A DNA stretch of 64,000 nucleotides from Brenneria rubrifaciens (GCF_005484945.1 NZ_CP034035.1:868001-932000), one strand, 5' to 3'; positions 1 through 15,206 are shown, counted from the first letter of the stretch. A program made the numbers and translations. The notes: generated by a model not told the origin, from the sequence alone.

Positions 1-4
1 ATAA

Positions 5-35
5 CCTTGAAATTTTTGAGGGATGACCTCATTTA
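5..35 (+). promoter_or_regulatory. Sigma-32 heat-shock promoter of clpB
   Basis: A CTTGAAA -35 element at 6-12 is followed after 14 bases by CCTCATTTA at 27-35. This matches the sigma-32 pattern CTTGAAA-N(11-16)-CCCCATnT. It lies about 40 bases upstream of the clpB start, so heat-shock control of clpB is expected, as in E. coli. The upstream gene is outside the window. Confidence 0.75.
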
Positions 36-74
36 ATCTCCAGTAGCAATTTTGACCAGTGAATGGGAGGAGTT

Positions 75-2651
75 ATGCGTCTGGATCGTCTTACCAACAA
101 ATTTCAACTTGCTCTCGCCGATGCTCAATCTCTAGCCCTTGGGCGCGACCATCAATTTATTGAACCACTTCATCTGATGAGCGCATTGCTTAATCAGGAA
201 GGCGGTACGGTAAGTCCGTTATTGACAGCCGCAGGCGTCAACGTATCCCGACTGAAAAATGAGGTTGATCAGGCGATTGCACGTTTACCCCAAGTTGAAG
301 GGACTGGCGGTGATGTTCAGCCGTCAAGCGAATTGGTTCGTACTCTGAATGTGTGTGACAAACTAGCTCAAAAGCAAGGAGATACTTTTATCTCCTCGGA
401 GCTTTTTGTGCTGGCCGTTTTAGAATCGCGCAGTATGTTAACCGATATGCTGAAAAATGCGGGGGCGAGTCAGCAAAGTGTGAGCGAATCTATCAATCAG
501 CTGAGAGGTGGTGATCAAGTGAACAATCAAGGAGCGGAAGATCAGCGGCAGGCTTTGAAAAAATTCACTATTGACCTGACTGAGCGCGCTGAACAAGGCA
601 AACTTGATCCAGTTATTGGCCGTGATGAGGAAATTCGCCGCACTATTCAGGTTTTACAGCGCCGGACCAAAAACAACCCGGTACTGATTGGTGAACCGGG
701 GGTGGGTAAAACCGCGATTGTGGAAGGGCTGGCGCAGCGCATCGTAAATGGCGAAGTGCCTGAGGGATTGAAAAACAAGCGAGTGCTTTCGCTGGATATG
801 GGCGCGCTGGTGGCGGGAGCCAAATATCGTGGTGAATTTGAAGAGCGTCTGAAAGGCGTGCTCAACGATTTATCCAAACAGGAAGGCAACGTCATCTTGT
901 TCATTGACGAGCTTCATACGATGGTCGGGGCAGGTAAAGCCGATGGTGCAATGGATGCCGGTAATATGCTTAAGCCCGCGTTGGCTCGTGGTGAGTTGCA
1001 TTGTGTCGGTGCCACAACGCTGGATGAGTATCGGCAATATATTGAAAAAGATGCCGCTTTAGAGCGTCGGTTCCAGAAAGTGTTTGTTGCTGAACCTACC
1101 GTTGAGGATACGATTGCAATTTTGCGCGGGCTCAAAGAACGCTATGAGCTACATCACCATGTGCAGATTACTGACCCGGCTATTGTCGCTGCCGCCATGC
1201 TGTCTCATCGTTATATTTCCGATCGTCAGTTGCCGGATAAAGCAATTGATCTGATTGATGAGGCTGCTTCCAGTATTCGTATTCAAATCGACTCGAAACC
1301 TGAACCGCTGGATCGTCTGGAACGTCGGATTATCCAGTTAAAGCTGGAACAGCAGGCATTGAAGAAAGAATCTGACGAAGCCAGTCAGAAGCGCCTGGAA
1401 TTGCTGAATACCGAACTCGAACGGAAAGAGCGTGATTACTCCAAGCTGGAGGAGGAATGGAAAGCTGAAAAGGCATCACTCACTGGCACGCAAAATATTA
1501 AGGCATCTCTGGAACAGGCCAAGATTTCGCTGGAGCAGGCTCGTCGTCAGGGGGATTTGGGTCGAATGTCCGAACTGCAATACGGTAAGATCCCTGAATT
1601 GGAAAAGCAATTATCTGCCGCGACCTTACTAGAAGGTAAGACCATGCATTTGTTACGTAATCGTGTGACAGATGCCGAAATTGCAGAAGTGCTCGCTCGT
1701 TGGACGGGAATTCCCGTGTCCAGAATGCTGGAAAGTGAACGTGAAAAACTGCTGCGAATGGAGCAGGAATTACACCAGCGGGTGATCGGACAGAATGAGG
1801 CGGTTGAAGCGGTATCGAATTCGATTCGTCGTAGCCGTGCCGGGCTATCTGATCCTAATCGCCCCATCGGTTCTTTTTTGTTTCTTGGGCCGACAGGGGT
1901 TGGTAAAACAGAGCTGTGTAAAACGCTGGCTTCATTTCTGTTTGATAGTGATGATGCCATGGTGCGTATCGATATGTCGGAGTTTATGGAGAAACATTCC
2001 GTTTCGCGTTTGGTTGGCGCACCTCCAGGATATGTGGGATACGAAGAAGGCGGCTATCTGACAGAGGCTGTCCGTCGTCGCCCTTATTCGGTAATCCTGC
2101 TGGATGAAATTGAAAAAGCGCATCCCGATGTGTTCAATATCCTGCTGCAAGTGCTTGATGACGGCCGCTTGACGGATGGACAAGGTCGTACGGTGGATTT
2201 CCGTAACACTGTGGTCATCATGACTTCAAACTTAGGCTCAGACCTTATTCAAGAACGCTTTGGTGAGCGCGGATATGCCGAAATGAGAGACATGGTGCTT
2301 GAAGTTGTCAGCCATAGCTTCCGTCCCGAGTTTATTAACCGCATTGATGAGGTCGTTGTGTTCCATCCATTAGGGAGGGCCCATATAACGTCGATTGCTC
2401 AGATACAGTTACAGCGTTTGTATAAACGTCTTGAAGAGCGAGGATATAGCGTAACAATTACTGAACCGGCGCTGGAGTTACTTGGGAAAATAGGGTTCGA
2501 TCCCGTTTATGGTGCTCGTCCTTTAAAAAGGGCAATACAGCAACTGATTGAAAACCCGCTCGCTCAGGAAATACTTTCCGGGAAATTACTTCCAGGTAAG
2601 CCGGTAACACTGGACGTTGAGGGTGAGAATATCGTTGCTCATCAACCATGA
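75..2651 (+). CDS. clpB: ATP-dependent disaggregase ClpB
   Basis: This 858-residue protein is a cytoplasmic hexameric AAA+ chaperone that threads and resolubilises aggregated proteins together with DnaK/DnaJ/GrpE. Visible in order are the Clp N-terminal repeat domain (about residues 1-145), a first AAA+ module with Walker A GEPGVGKT, a long charged coiled-coil middle domain (about 400-520) that is diagnostic for ClpB rather than ClpA, a second AAA+ module with Walker A GPTGVGKT and the GYVGYEEGG pore loop, and a C-terminal D2-small domain. I chose ATG 75 ([10 protein letters not shown]) over ATG 63 because GGAGG at 66-70 sits just before it and E. coli ClpB (857 aa) starts identically. Expression is from the sigma-32 promoter upstream. 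The gene is intact. Confidence 0.98.
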   Translation: MRLDRLTNKFQLALADAQSLALGRDHQFIEPLHLMSALLNQEGGTVSPLLTAAGVNVSRLKNEVDQAIARLPQVEGTGGDVQPSSELVRTLNVCDKLAQKQGDTFISSELFVLAVLESRSMLTDMLKNAGASQQSVSESINQLRGGDQVNNQGAEDQRQALKKFTIDLTERAEQGKLDPVIGRDEEIRRTIQVLQRRTKNNPVLIGEPGVGKTAIVEGLAQRIVNGEVPEGLKNKRVLSLDMGALVAGAKYRGEFEERLKGVLNDLSKQEGNVILFIDELHTMVGAGKADGAMDAGNMLKPALARGELHCVGATTLDEYRQYIEKDAALERRFQKVFVAEPTVEDTIAILRGLKERYELHHHVQITDPAIVAAAMLSHRYISDRQLPDKAIDLIDEAASSIRIQIDSKPEPLDRLERRIIQLKLEQQALKKESDEASQKRLELLNTELERKERDYSKLEEEWKAEKASLTGTQNIKASLEQAKISLEQARRQGDLGRMSELQYGKIPELEKQLSAATLLEGKTMHLLRNRVTDAEIAEVLARWTGIPVSRMLESEREKLLRMEQELHQRVIGQNEAVEAVSNSIRRSRAGLSDPNRPIGSFLFLGPTGVGKTELCKTLASFLFDSDDAMVRIDMSEFMEKHSVSRLVGAPPGYVGYEEGGYLTEAVRRRPYSVILLDEIEKAHPDVFNILLQVLDDGRLTDGQGRTVDFRNTVVIMTSNLGSDLIQERFGERGYAEMRDMVLEVVSHSFRPEFINRIDEVVVFHPLGRAHITSIAQIQLQRLYKRLEERGYSVTITEPALELLGKIGFDPVYGARPLKRAIQQLIENPLAQEILSGKLLPGKPVTLDVEGENIVAHQP

Positions 2652-2738
2652 TGACATATATCAGCAGGACTAGTGGTCAGGTGCTTGCATGCATCTAACC
2701 CGCATTTCTTGCGTGTAAGTTACACGTATGACGATGAT

Positions 2739-2820
2739 TCGGTTTATTTTTAAGCGATCGATGATTTTTTCGCATTTAGCGCTTGTAAGCCGCCGTGAAG
2801 TCCCTATAATGCGCCTCCAC
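2739..2820 (+). promoter_or_regulatory. rRNA operon P1 promoter with UP element
   Basis: TTGTAA (2783-2788) and TATAAT (2805-2810) are separated by 16 bases, the usual spacing of rrn P1 promoters. They are followed by the GC-rich discriminator GCGCCTCC typical of stringently controlled promoters. An A/T-rich stretch at about 2739-2777 fits an UP element for the RNA polymerase alpha subunit. Upstream of it (2652-2738) I see no gene. Confidence 0.85.
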
Positions 2821-2879
2821 TGACCCGGGAACAGCGGCAACGCGGTTGTGAGGGCAGCATGAAGTCGGGCATCAATGGC

Positions 2880-2950
2880 TTGACTTTACAGCGGAACCGC
2901 GTAGATTATGCGGCCCGCGCCGCAGGATAATGCGGCACCGCTCTTTAACA
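2880..2950 (+). promoter_or_regulatory. rRNA operon P2 promoter and boxA antitermination site
   Basis: TTGACT (2880-2885) and TAGATT (2902-2907) with a 16-base spacer match the second promoter of enterobacterial rRNA operons. GCTCTTTAACA at 2940-2950 is the leader boxA that loads the Nus antitermination complex. The leader continues to the 16S 5' end at 3101. Confidence 0.75.
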
Positions 2951-3100
2951 ATTTAATCAGACAATCTGTGTGGGCACTCACAAGACCGTATCTCAAAGAT
3001 ATACCAAGTCTTGAAGAGTGACTGACAGTAAATTCATTACGAATAAACAGTTATTGATTCTTTGAGCAAAGCTATTCACTTAGCGAATCAAACCATTCTT

Positions 3101-4642
<1,542 letters not shown>

Positions 4643-4713
4643 CCAGCAGAGCGGATTGAGTGAAGTGCTCACACAGATTGTCTGATGAAAATAACGAGCA
4701 GAAATACCTTAAT

Positions 4714-4790
<77 letters not shown>

Positions 4791-4908
4791 ACTCTACTTA
4801 TCCTTGAAATCTTCGCTGCTGCGTTGCTCATGTGCGTTTGCGCACAGCAGGGCTACTCGCAACGAACCTTTCGTCGGCTAAGCGAGTGGAGAGAGGTATG
4901 ACTGATTT

Positions 4909-4984
4909 GGGGCTATAGCTCAGCTGGGAGAGCGCCTGCTTTGCACGCAGGAGGTCTGCGGTTCGATCCCGCATAGCTCCACCA
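4909..4984 (+). tRNA. tRNA-Ala (anticodon TGC)
   Basis: A 76-nt cloverleaf in the 16S-23S spacer with anticodon TGC in CTGCTT-TGC-ACGCAG, T-arm GGTTCGATCCC and encoded CCA. The Ile-Ala pair is the spacer type of E. coli rrnA, rrnD and rrnH. Confidence 0.98.
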
Positions 4985-5178
4985 TTAAAAAGACTTCAGA
5001 GCGTATTGGCGACAGTATGCTGCGAAGTATTTTGCTCTTTAACAATCTGGAACAAGCTGAAAATTGAAACGATGCGGCGGCATGAGTCTTTAGCGATAAA
5101 AAGGCGGTCGCATCAGAGTCTCTCAATAATCACGGCGCGAAGAGGCTTTGAAGAATCAAAGACACCTTCGGGTTGTGA

Positions 5179-8084
<2,906 letters not shown>

Positions 8085-8193
8085 ACAACGCCGAAGGTGT
8101 TTTGAGAGAGAAGAGATAGTCAGCTTGTTCCGTGATAGGTTCTGGTGGTTGTGCGAGAGGAAAGGCGCATGACGGTCGGGACGGAAAAGAATT

Positions 8194-8313
8194 TGCCTGG
8201 CGGCGATAGCGCGGTGGTCCCACCTGACCCCATGCCGAACTCAGCAGTGAAACGCCGTAGCGCCGATGGTAGTGTGGGGTCTCCCCATGTGAGAGTAGGG
8301 AACTGCCAGGCAT
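8194..8313 (+). rRNA. rrf: 5S ribosomal RNA, first copy
   Basis: A 120-nt 5S gene whose ends TGCCTGGCGGC and GAACTGCCAGGCAT pair to form helix I. It lies 109 bases downstream of the 23S gene. Confidence 0.98.
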
Positions 8314-8328
8314 CAAACATTCAGGTGC

Positions 8329-8404
8329 GCTGATATGGCTCAGTTGGTAGAGCGCACCCTTGGTAAGGGTGAGGTCCCCAGTTCGACTCTGGGTATCAGC
8401 ACCA
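8329..8404 (+). tRNA. tRNA-Thr (anticodon GGT), distal rRNA-operon tRNA
   Basis: A 76-nt cloverleaf with anticodon GGT (CACCCTT-GGT-AAGGGTG), T-arm AGTTCGACTCT and encoded CCA. It lies between the two 5S genes, the position of thrV in E. coli rrnD. Confidence 0.97.
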
Positions 8405-8439
8405 GTGATATGGGTTAAAGTTTCGGTTAAAACAGAATT

Positions 8440-8559
8440 TACCTGGCGGCGATAGCGCGGTGGTCCCACCTGACCCCATGCCGAACTCAGCAGTGAAACG
8501 CCGTAGCGCCGATGGTAGTGTGGGGTCTCCCCATGTGAGAGTAGGAAACTGCCAGGTTT
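8440..8559 (+). rRNA. rrf: 5S ribosomal RNA, second copy
   Basis: A second 120-nt 5S gene, nearly identical to the first. The ends vary as TACCTGG at the 5' side and GCCAGGTTT at the 3' side, so terminal pairing is kept by compensation. Extra distal 5S genes of this type are known from E. coli rrnD (rrfF). Confidence 0.97.
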
Positions 8560-8567
8560 CAATAACG

Positions 8568-8603
8568 ACAAAAGGCCATCCTATAAGGGTGGCCTTTTGT
8601 TTA
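8568..8603 (+). terminator. Terminator of the rRNA operon
   Basis: A 14-bp stem, ACAAAAGGCCATCC against GGGTGGCCTTTTGT, with a five-base loop is followed by T-rich sequence. It closes the rRNA operon. Confidence 0.9.
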
Positions 8604-8878
8604 TCTTGTATTCCATGTTTTATCGATATTTTCCGGGATATGCATGAATTATTAAAATGATTATCCCCAATGAAATTATTACCCAATGATTATAATGTTG
8701 AATGGTACTCCGGTTTTTATTACCTTTGATATCAACGATTAAAAGACGCATATCCGTTATTGATTGATATTTAACCAATTATTACAATCAGGAATCTTTT
8801 GCCTCTTGGTTTAACAACTGTTTTACTATAATAGGCATGGTTTATGCCCAGGAAATAAAGACAGGAGAATAAAATAAG
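8604..8878 (+). promoter_or_regulatory. A/T-rich kgtP upstream region with probable promoter
   Basis: This 275-bp stretch contains no gene. TATAAT at 8827-8832 is a good -10. The only -35 candidate, TTGGTT at 8806-8811, is weak and has a short 15-base spacer. AGGAG at 8863-8867 is the kgtP ribosome-binding site. Confidence 0.4.
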
Positions 8879-10159
8879 ATGACTGGTCTAACGGAAAATG
8901 CGAAAGATACACGTCAACGCATCCGGGCTATAGTTGGTGCTTCATCAGGTAATCTGGTTGAGTGGTTTGACTTTTATGTTTATTCATTTTGCTCAATTTA
9001 TTTTGCCCATATCTTTTTCCCTACAGGAAATACAACAACGCAATTGTTACAAACAGCAGGAGTTTTTGCAGCAGGCTTTTTGATGCGTCCGATCGGCGGC
9101 TGGTTATTCGGTTATATTGCAGACAAGCATGGTCGTAAAAATTCAATGCTGATTTCGGTCTGTATGATGTGCTTTGGATCGTTAGTTATCGCCTGTTTGC
9201 CGGGATATGACACTATCGGCACATGGGCACCCTTATTATTGCTGATTGCGCGTTTGTTTCAGGGACTTTCCGTTGGCGGGGAATATGGCACCAGTGCGAC
9301 TTATATGAGTGAAGTGGCCGTTGAAGGTCGCAAAGGTTTTTATGCTTCTTTTCAATATGTCACTCTAATTGGTGGCCAGCTATTAGCTCTGATGGTTGTG
9401 GTTGTTCTGCAACACATTTTGAGTGATGAAGCATTGCATGCTTGGGGATGGCGCATTCCTTTTGCGATTGGCGCGATATTGGCGGTTGTCGCACTCTTTT
9501 TACGTCGTTCGCTCAACGAGACATCGGACAAATCCACCCGCGATCATAAAGACGCAGGCTCTCTCATAGGCTTGTGGAAGAATAGACGTGCGTTCATTAC
9601 CGTGCTTGGTTTCACTGCCGGGGGGTCGTTAACATTTTATACTTTCACGACATACATGCAAAAATATCTGGTGAACACGGCGGGAATGGATGCCAAGACA
9701 GCAAGTGGGTTAATGACGCTCGCCCTGTTTGTATTTATGGTATTGCAGCCTTTCTTCGGTGCGTTGTCGGATAAAATTGGCCGTCGTAATTCGATGCTCT
9801 GTTTCGGCGCGCTCGCTGCGCTGCTGACAGTTCCGATTCTGACGGTATTGCAAAGTGTCACCGACCCTGTTGTGGCGTTTTCTTTAGTGATGCTCTCACT
9901 CGTGATCGTTAGCTTTTACACCTCAATAAGTGGAATACTGAAAGCGGAAATGTTCCCACCAGAAGTCCGTGCACTGGGTGTCGGATTGTCTTATGCCGTT
10001 GCCAATGCGCTGTTTGGCGGCTCTGCTGAGTATGTCGCATTGTCACTGAAGTCCTTAGGCTCGGAAACGGCTTTCTTTTGGTATGTTTCCGTGATGGGGG
10101 CGATTGCGTTTGTTGTGTCGCTAAGCCTGCACCGTAAAGATAAGGGCATTAAGCTTTAG
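8879..10159 (+). CDS. kgtP: Alpha-ketoglutarate:H+ symporter KgtP
   Basis: A 426-residue inner-membrane MFS transporter of the metabolite:H+ symporter family that imports 2-oxoglutarate (E. coli KgtP is 432 aa). It begins with a short cytoplasmic tail and shows about twelve hydrophobic segments. The family motif [16 protein letters not shown] lies in the loop after TM2 near residues 75-90 and is echoed after TM8 as [13 protein letters not shown]. The rRNA-kgtP-pssA order is the same as in E. coli, which supports orthology over the related proline/betaine carriers. It is transcribed convergently with pssA. Confidence 0.93.
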   Translation: MTGLTENAKDTRQRIRAIVGASSGNLVEWFDFYVYSFCSIYFAHIFFPTGNTTTQLLQTAGVFAAGFLMRPIGGWLFGYIADKHGRKNSMLISVCMMCFGSLVIACLPGYDTIGTWAPLLLLIARLFQGLSVGGEYGTSATYMSEVAVEGRKGFYASFQYVTLIGGQLLALMVVVVLQHILSDEALHAWGWRIPFAIGAILAVVALFLRRSLNETSDKSTRDHKDAGSLIGLWKNRRAFITVLGFTAGGSLTFYTFTTYMQKYLVNTAGMDAKTASGLMTLALFVFMVLQPFFGALSDKIGRRNSMLCFGALAALLTVPILTVLQSVTDPVVAFSLVMLSLVIVSFYTSISGILKAEMFPPEVRALGVGLSYAVANALFGGSAEYVALSLKSLGSETAFFWYVSVMGAIAFVVSLSLHRKDKGIKL

Positions 10160-10225
10160 TCTTGGGCGATTTGTATAATATAACCGGTGGTTACGCTGGC
10201 TACATCTCCGTTTGCAGCGGAATCC

Positions 10226-10273
10226 AACACGAAAAACCCCGGAGTCAGTTCAGATTCCGGGGTTTTTCGTGTT
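10226..10273. terminator. Bidirectional terminator between kgtP and pssA
   Basis: A near-perfect 21-bp inverted repeat (10226-10246 and 10253-10273) has a GC core CCCCGGA, is flanked by A and T runs on both sides, and has a six-base loop. It can terminate both convergent genes. Confidence 0.9.
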
Positions 10274-10285
10274 ATAGCGTAACTA

Positions 10286-11641
10286 TCAGAGAATGCGGCT
10301 AATCAGCCTGTCTATACGAATACGGCGCAAGCGTCGAATCAGTTTGCGGACTTTTATCGGATATTGCGCAATGCTTTCCAGTTCCATATAACTTTTGATG
10401 ATCTGAGTGTGGACTCTGATGTTGTCCAACTCTTCCTGACGCTGAGCTAACAGAAGCTGTTTGGGATCGTGAATCAATATGGCGTTTTCCAAATCCAGAC
10501 GCCAGGCGCGTGGATTGAGGTTATTACCCGTCAGCAACTGCCATTTATTATCTATCCACATACCTTTCAGGTGGAAACTGTTATCACCATCCTTCCATAA
10601 TCTGACGACAAGTTGTCGAGTATCAATATAGCGCTGTAGCCTGCTCAGGAAGCGGCGCAGGTTAATTTCATAAAGATAAGGCAGTGCGCCGATGATTTTA
10701 AAGGGTTGATCTTCTGGAATATAAAAGTCATTGGCGGTTTTATCGCCAATAATGATTTCGACTTTTTTCCCTTCCCGTAATAAACGGATGATATTCCGAA
10801 CTAGCAGGGCGGGGAGGTTGAAATACGGTGTACACAACACAAGATGATTCTCTGTGCAGTACATCAAATGGTGAATGGTTTTGTTTAGCGGGCTCTGTTT
10901 ACCCAAGCCAACCAGTGGCGTGACGGTCAGCTCATCGTCAGCGGTATTGTAGTCCGGGGTATTATAGGTCGTCGTGCGTAGCGCCTGGCGAAACTGTTTG
11001 GTTTCATTTTTAATTTCCAGACTTTTGGGACGATTGTCATGATCAAGCCGTTGGATCGCCGGAGCCGACAGGATCGTCAGGATGTAATGCGCCATGGTAT
11101 CAGCCAGTAACGAATTACGAATGACCTGATAGCGGTCATAGCGATACTTGTCGTGTTGATGCAGATAGACGTCGTTCAGGCTGGCGCCGCTATAGATGAC
11201 GGTGTCATCAATAATGAAGCCTTTTAGGTGCAGTACGCCTAATGCTTCGCGGGTATTGACGGGTACACCATAGATAGGGAAGTGGCTATCTGCATATTTA
11301 TGCGCCATGTCGCAATACCAGTCAGCATTGGTATTTTCTGCCGCGGCCCCTATCCGCCCACGTTGGGCACGATGCCAGTCAACCAGAATGCGAATATCAA
11401 GTTCAGGGCACTGCCGTTTAGCCTCATATAGCGCAGACAAAATACCCATACCGCCATCGTCACGCTCAAGATACAGCGCCACCAGATAAACACGTTTTCT
11501 GGCACTCAGAATCGCGTTCACCAGCGTTGTGCGGAAAAGTTCAGGTGTGTGAAGTGTCTGAACATCATCAGCTTTCTGAGGGATTTTAGGCAATTGTGCA
11601 AGGTGTTGTTGGTATTTATTGCGTTTAAATTTTGACAACAT
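10286..11641 (-). CDS. pssA: CDP-diacylglycerol--serine O-phosphatidyltransferase
   Basis: This 451-residue enzyme makes phosphatidylserine from CDP-diacylglycerol and L-serine, the committed step to phosphatidylethanolamine. It is a peripheral membrane protein of the phospholipase D superfamily. Two HKD motifs are visible: HLKGFIIDD near residue 138 and HLKGMWIDNKW near residue 357. The basic C-terminus (RKLIRRLRRIRIDR) fits membrane association. The length equals E. coli PssA. The start is taken at ATG 11641 (MLSKFKRNK) rather than the GTG one codon earlier. Confidence 0.97.
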   Translation of the reverse strand: MLSKFKRNKYQQHLAQLPKIPQKADDVQTLHTPELFRTTLVNAILSARKRVYLVALYLERDDGGMGILSALYEAKRQCPELDIRILVDWHRAQRGRIGAAAENTNADWYCDMAHKYADSHFPIYGVPVNTREALGVLHLKGFIIDDTVIYSGASLNDVYLHQHDKYRYDRYQVIRNSLLADTMAHYILTILSAPAIQRLDHDNRPKSLEIKNETKQFRQALRTTTYNTPDYNTADDELTVTPLVGLGKQSPLNKTIHHLMYCTENHLVLCTPYFNLPALLVRNIIRLLREGKKVEIIIGDKTANDFYIPEDQPFKIIGALPYLYEINLRRFLSRLQRYIDTRQLVVRLWKDGDNSFHLKGMWIDNKWQLLTGNNLNPRAWRLDLENAILIHDPKQLLLAQRQEELDNIRVHTQIIKSYMELESIAQYPIKVRKLIRRLRRIRIDRLISRIL

Positions 11642-11807
11642 CACAGTGCGTTTCTTCTCTCATCAGTGTATGACCCATGGCCACCGTAAAAAGTTAAGGA
11701 ATAGCCGAATCGGGCGATAATAGCATTACTTTTCGGCTGTTGTGAGTAAGTTTTACCATCGAGTGCCAGATCATTGTCTGACGCGGGAGCGGCATCACGA
11801 AGCGTGA

Positions 11808-14456
11808 TTAATCTTTCAACGGCAATTCCAGCGTCACAATGCCCTCTTCCAGTTGGACATCGATATGAAAGCCCAGTTTCTTAGCCAGCGTTATCATGCC
11901 TTGATTATGCGGCATAGTGATGCCGTTCAACCGTCCCAGCCCATGCGCCCGTGCATAATGGATGAGCTTCTCCAGTAATCGCCTGCCCAAACCCAGCCCT
12001 TTTAAATCCGAACGTACCAAAACGGCGAATTCTGCATTGATATTGTCAGGGTCTGAAATTGCGCGCGTAACACCGATAATCTCTGTTCCTTCTTGTGTCT
12101 GGCGTACGGCAACAAACGCCATCTCACGATCGTAGTCAATCTGGGTCATATTGGCTAAGTCTTCGTGGTTAAATTCATTAATTTCGCTGAAATAACGGTA
12201 ATAAAGGTCTTCTTTCGTCACTTTGGCAATGAATATGCTCAGCAGGTGCTCGTCTTCCGGGAGGATAGGCCGGAACAGACAGGCGGTACTATTTTTGAGC
12301 ATTACCGTCTCTTCCAGTTCTTGCGGGTAGGGACGAATCGCCAGCCGCGATTGCGGATCTCCGCTAAAAGGCCGCAGATGAAGAGAGACATCCAGTAACG
12401 TGAATTCATCGCCTGAAGCAAGTAGCGGATGGATATCCAACCGGAAGATTTCCGGACAATCAAGAATCAGGTTGGAAACCTGTACCAACAGACGGCTGAG
12501 GGCTGGAATATCCAAAGGCCGTAGCGCGCTGCTGTCGCGAATTTTGCCGCCCTTGACGGCATGCAGCACCAGATAACGCGCCAGCGTCATATTCAGTGGC
12601 GGCAAGGCAACGGCAGCCTGTTTCTCACGCCATTCGACGCCGCCTTCCCCCAGCATAATCAGCGGCCCGAATACCGGGTCCTGTTCGACGGCAATACGAA
12701 GTTCCTGAGCGCCTGCACGGTTTGCCATCCCTTGAACCAGCAAGCCGTGAACCCTTGCCTGAGGATAGGTGCGCTTGACGCGGCCGAGAATGGCATCCGC
12801 TGCCTGCTGAACCTCTCTGGCGGTTTGCAGGTACAACATCACCCCTTGAACTTCAGATTTATGGGGGATATCAGGCGAGCGTAGCTTGATGGCGACCGGA
12901 TAGCCGATTTGTTCGGCGATATGCACTGCTTCTGCACTGTCGCCGGCAATCCAGGTCGGCAGGGTATGTAAGCCATAGGCTTGCAGGATGGGCTGAACTT
13001 CATGCGTGTCCATCTGAGTGACGCCGTCTGACAGCGTCTGATGAATCAATTCATGTGCCTGACGGGTATTAATGGTTAGATTTTGCGGCAGAGCTGGCGT
13101 TTCCATCAGCTGTTTTTGGTTGCGGCGGTACTCGACAATATGCATAAAAGCGGTGACCGCGCCTTCCGGCGTGCGGTAGGTGGGAATGCCCGCTTCGTTG
13201 AATAAACGCCGGGACTTCTGCGAAGAGAATTCGCCGCACCAGTTGGTCAGCAGCGTGATTCGTTTGCCGCGCGGATGCCGTTGAAACAGTTTGATCAACT
13301 GTTCGGCGCTTTCGGTTACGGGCGCTGCGGCGCTGGGGGCATGAATAATCAGCAGGGCGTCGAGGTCATGGCTATCCAGAAGTATCGATATGGCATCCAG
13401 ATAGCGGGTCGCGCTGGCGTCATCGCGCAGGTCGAGCGGATTGCCGATGGTGACATCGGCGGGCAACGTTTCCCGCAGCAGATGTTGAGTCGATTCGCTG
13501 AGGGTCGCAAGCTTTCCTTGTCGGCTGAGCAACTGGTCCAGAGCCTGCGCAGCGGGGGAGGCGCCGTTACTGACGATGAACAGACGTTCGCCACGTAATG
13601 GGCGAAGGTGGCTCAAAGTTTCAACGGCTGAAAATAGCTCGTGCGTATCCCTTACCCGCAGTAGACCCGCCCGCTGAATGGCTGCATCGTAGGCGGCGTC
13701 CAATCCATGACGCCGGTCGTTCAGCAACTGTTGCGCTTGCCGACTGCGCCCGCTTTTTATCACCAGAATCGGTTTGTTTCTTGAGGCGCTGCGCGCGGCC
13801 GACAGAAAACGACGTGCATCGCTGATATGTTCCAGATGCAATAAAATCGCACTGGTTTTGCCATCACGCGCCAGAAAATCCAGCACGTCATCAACATCAA
13901 TATCCAAACTGTCGCCCAGGGCGATGAAGTAGGAAAATCCGATACCGCGTTGCTGAGCCCAATCCAGAATAGTGTTGGAGACGGCGGCGGATTGGGAAAT
14001 AAAGGCGAGTTTGCCTTTCATGATGGGAACAGGAGAGAAGCTGGCGTTAAACCCCTGCCAGGGTGCAAGCAGGCCAAGGCTGTTGGGGCCCAATAAGCGC
14101 ATCTGGTGGCGAAACGCGCAGGCTTGTAACTCGCTGAACTGCGATGGCGGCGCGGAGAGAATAATGACGGTTTTACAGCCGCGCTGTCCCAATTCCTCCA
14201 GCAGCGGCAGGTTACGACAGGCGTTGGTGCAGAGCACGGCTAAATCGGGCTTTATGGGCAGGCTGGCAACGTTCGGGTAAGCCAGAACACCGCAGACGGC
14301 GCGATATTTCGGCGTGACAGGAAGCACCGGGCCGCTAAAGTTGCCATCCAGCAAGTTTCTCATCATCAGAAAACCCGCCCGTCCCGCCTTTTCCGAGGCG
14401 CCTAAAACCGCAATCGACCTGGGACGTAATAGTGCTTCCAATCCGCGCTGACTCAT
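11808..14456 (-). CDS. patZ: Protein lysine acetyltransferase PatZ
   Basis: This 882-residue protein (also called YfiQ, Pka) acetylates lysines of metabolic enzymes such as acetyl-CoA synthetase, using acetyl-CoA. The N-terminal ~700 residues resemble NDP-forming acyl-CoA synthetase: a CoA-binding Rossmann domain (RSIAVLGAS), ligase/CoA domains, then an ATP-grasp region (KLRSPDIPHKSEVQGV). The C-terminal ~150 residues form a GNAT domain with the acetyl-CoA loop LKGLGLGRRLLE. Length and order match E. coli YfiQ (886 aa). tapT starts 33 bp downstream of its start-distal neighbour, in the same direction, suggesting a shared transcript tapT-patZ. Confidence 0.96.
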   Translation of the reverse strand: MSQRGLEALLRPRSIAVLGASEKAGRAGFLMMRNLLDGNFSGPVLPVTPKYRAVCGVLAYPNVASLPIKPDLAVLCTNACRNLPLLEELGQRGCKTVIILSAPPSQFSELQACAFRHQMRLLGPNSLGLLAPWQGFNASFSPVPIMKGKLAFISQSAAVSNTILDWAQQRGIGFSYFIALGDSLDIDVDDVLDFLARDGKTSAILLHLEHISDARRFLSAARSASRNKPILVIKSGRSRQAQQLLNDRRHGLDAAYDAAIQRAGLLRVRDTHELFSAVETLSHLRPLRGERLFIVSNGASPAAQALDQLLSRQGKLATLSESTQHLLRETLPADVTIGNPLDLRDDASATRYLDAISILLDSHDLDALLIIHAPSAAAPVTESAEQLIKLFQRHPRGKRITLLTNWCGEFSSQKSRRLFNEAGIPTYRTPEGAVTAFMHIVEYRRNQKQLMETPALPQNLTINTRQAHELIHQTLSDGVTQMDTHEVQPILQAYGLHTLPTWIAGDSAEAVHIAEQIGYPVAIKLRSPDIPHKSEVQGVMLYLQTAREVQQAADAILGRVKRTYPQARVHGLLVQGMANRAGAQELRIAVEQDPVFGPLIMLGEGGVEWREKQAAVALPPLNMTLARYLVLHAVKGGKIRDSSALRPLDIPALSRLLVQVSNLILDCPEIFRLDIHPLLASGDEFTLLDVSLHLRPFSGDPQSRLAIRPYPQELEETVMLKNSTACLFRPILPEDEHLLSIFIAKVTKEDLYYRYFSEINEFNHEDLANMTQIDYDREMAFVAVRQTQEGTEIIGVTRAISDPDNINAEFAVLVRSDLKGLGLGRRLLEKLIHYARAHGLGRLNGITMPHNQGMITLAKKLGFHIDVQLEEGIVTLELPLKD

Positions 14457-14489
14457 AAGCCGCTCCTGTTAGGATAAGACTATTAGATA

Positions 14490-15206
14490 TTAAGCGGTAT
14501 CTGCCGATGATGCTGTGACGACGGGAGAGGTTTCCCGCAAGGCGTGATGCGGCTTCCCGGCCAGATAGCGTTTTCTGAAACGGTCAAAGTGTGCGGATAG
14601 TTCGTTTGCCGCGATACCGTCCCCGGCCTGCGTGAGCAGCGCGATCGCAATTTCCGCCGTGCAGTGTTGTCCGGCGGCGCTGGCTTCTCGTAGCTGATAG
14701 CGGGATAGGGCATCCACATTCAGCGACAAAATAGGCAATGCATCCAGATAAGGGCTTTTGCGGAACATCTTGCGTGCTTCCGGCCAGGTGCCGTCCAGCA
14801 AAATGAATAACGGGGGCTTCCCCTGCGAGGGTAATTGGTGATGCACCTGACGTCCGCTTTCCATTCCATCGGCCAGAAACACCAGATAAGGCTGATAGTC
14901 CGGGTGGCCTAAGGCGGCCAACAATTGCGGGTCCGGTGAAGTTCGTGACCAGAGGAAGGCCAGCGTGTCCGGTAAGATATCCGCAATCAACCGCCCGGTG
15001 TTGCTTGGCTTCAGCGGCTCGGTATCAAACATCACCAGACAGAAACGACTGCGCGCATCATGCGGCTGAATGGTATGGCACAGACAGGTTGTGAGCGGCA
15101 GCAGACAGTGTTGACAACGTACCACGCGGCAGCCGCGGGCGCGAAAAGGTTTGGTTGACTGCTCAAGGCGTCGCTGGCGTAGTCGCAGAACGGCGTTATT
15201 GGTCAT
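14490..15206 (-). CDS. tapT: tRNA-uridine aminocarboxypropyltransferase (DTW domain)
   Basis: A DTW-domain protein (YfiP in E. coli) that transfers the 3-amino-3-carboxypropyl group of SAM to U47 of several tRNAs (acp3U47). Visible are a four-cysteine cluster near the N-terminus (CQHCLLPLTTCLC), the DTEPLKPSNTGRL block, and a DGTWPEARKM segment containing the family's D-T-W motif. I chose ATG 15206 (MTNNAVLRLRQRR) by similarity to E. coli YfiP, giving 238 aa. Upstream ATGs at 15248 and 15227 are in frame, and no start has a strong ribosome-binding site, so the start is uncertain. It lies upstream of patZ with a 33-bp gap. Confidence 0.9.
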   Translation of the reverse strand: MTNNAVLRLRQRRLEQSTKPFRARGCRVVRCQHCLLPLTTCLCHTIQPHDARSRFCLVMFDTEPLKPSNTGRLIADILPDTLAFLWSRTSPDPQLLAALGHPDYQPYLVFLADGMESGRQVHHQLPSQGKPPLFILLDGTWPEARKMFRKSPYLDALPILSLNVDALSRYQLREASAAGQHCTAEIAIALLTQAGDGIAANELSAHFDRFRKRYLAGKPHHALRETSPVVTASSADTA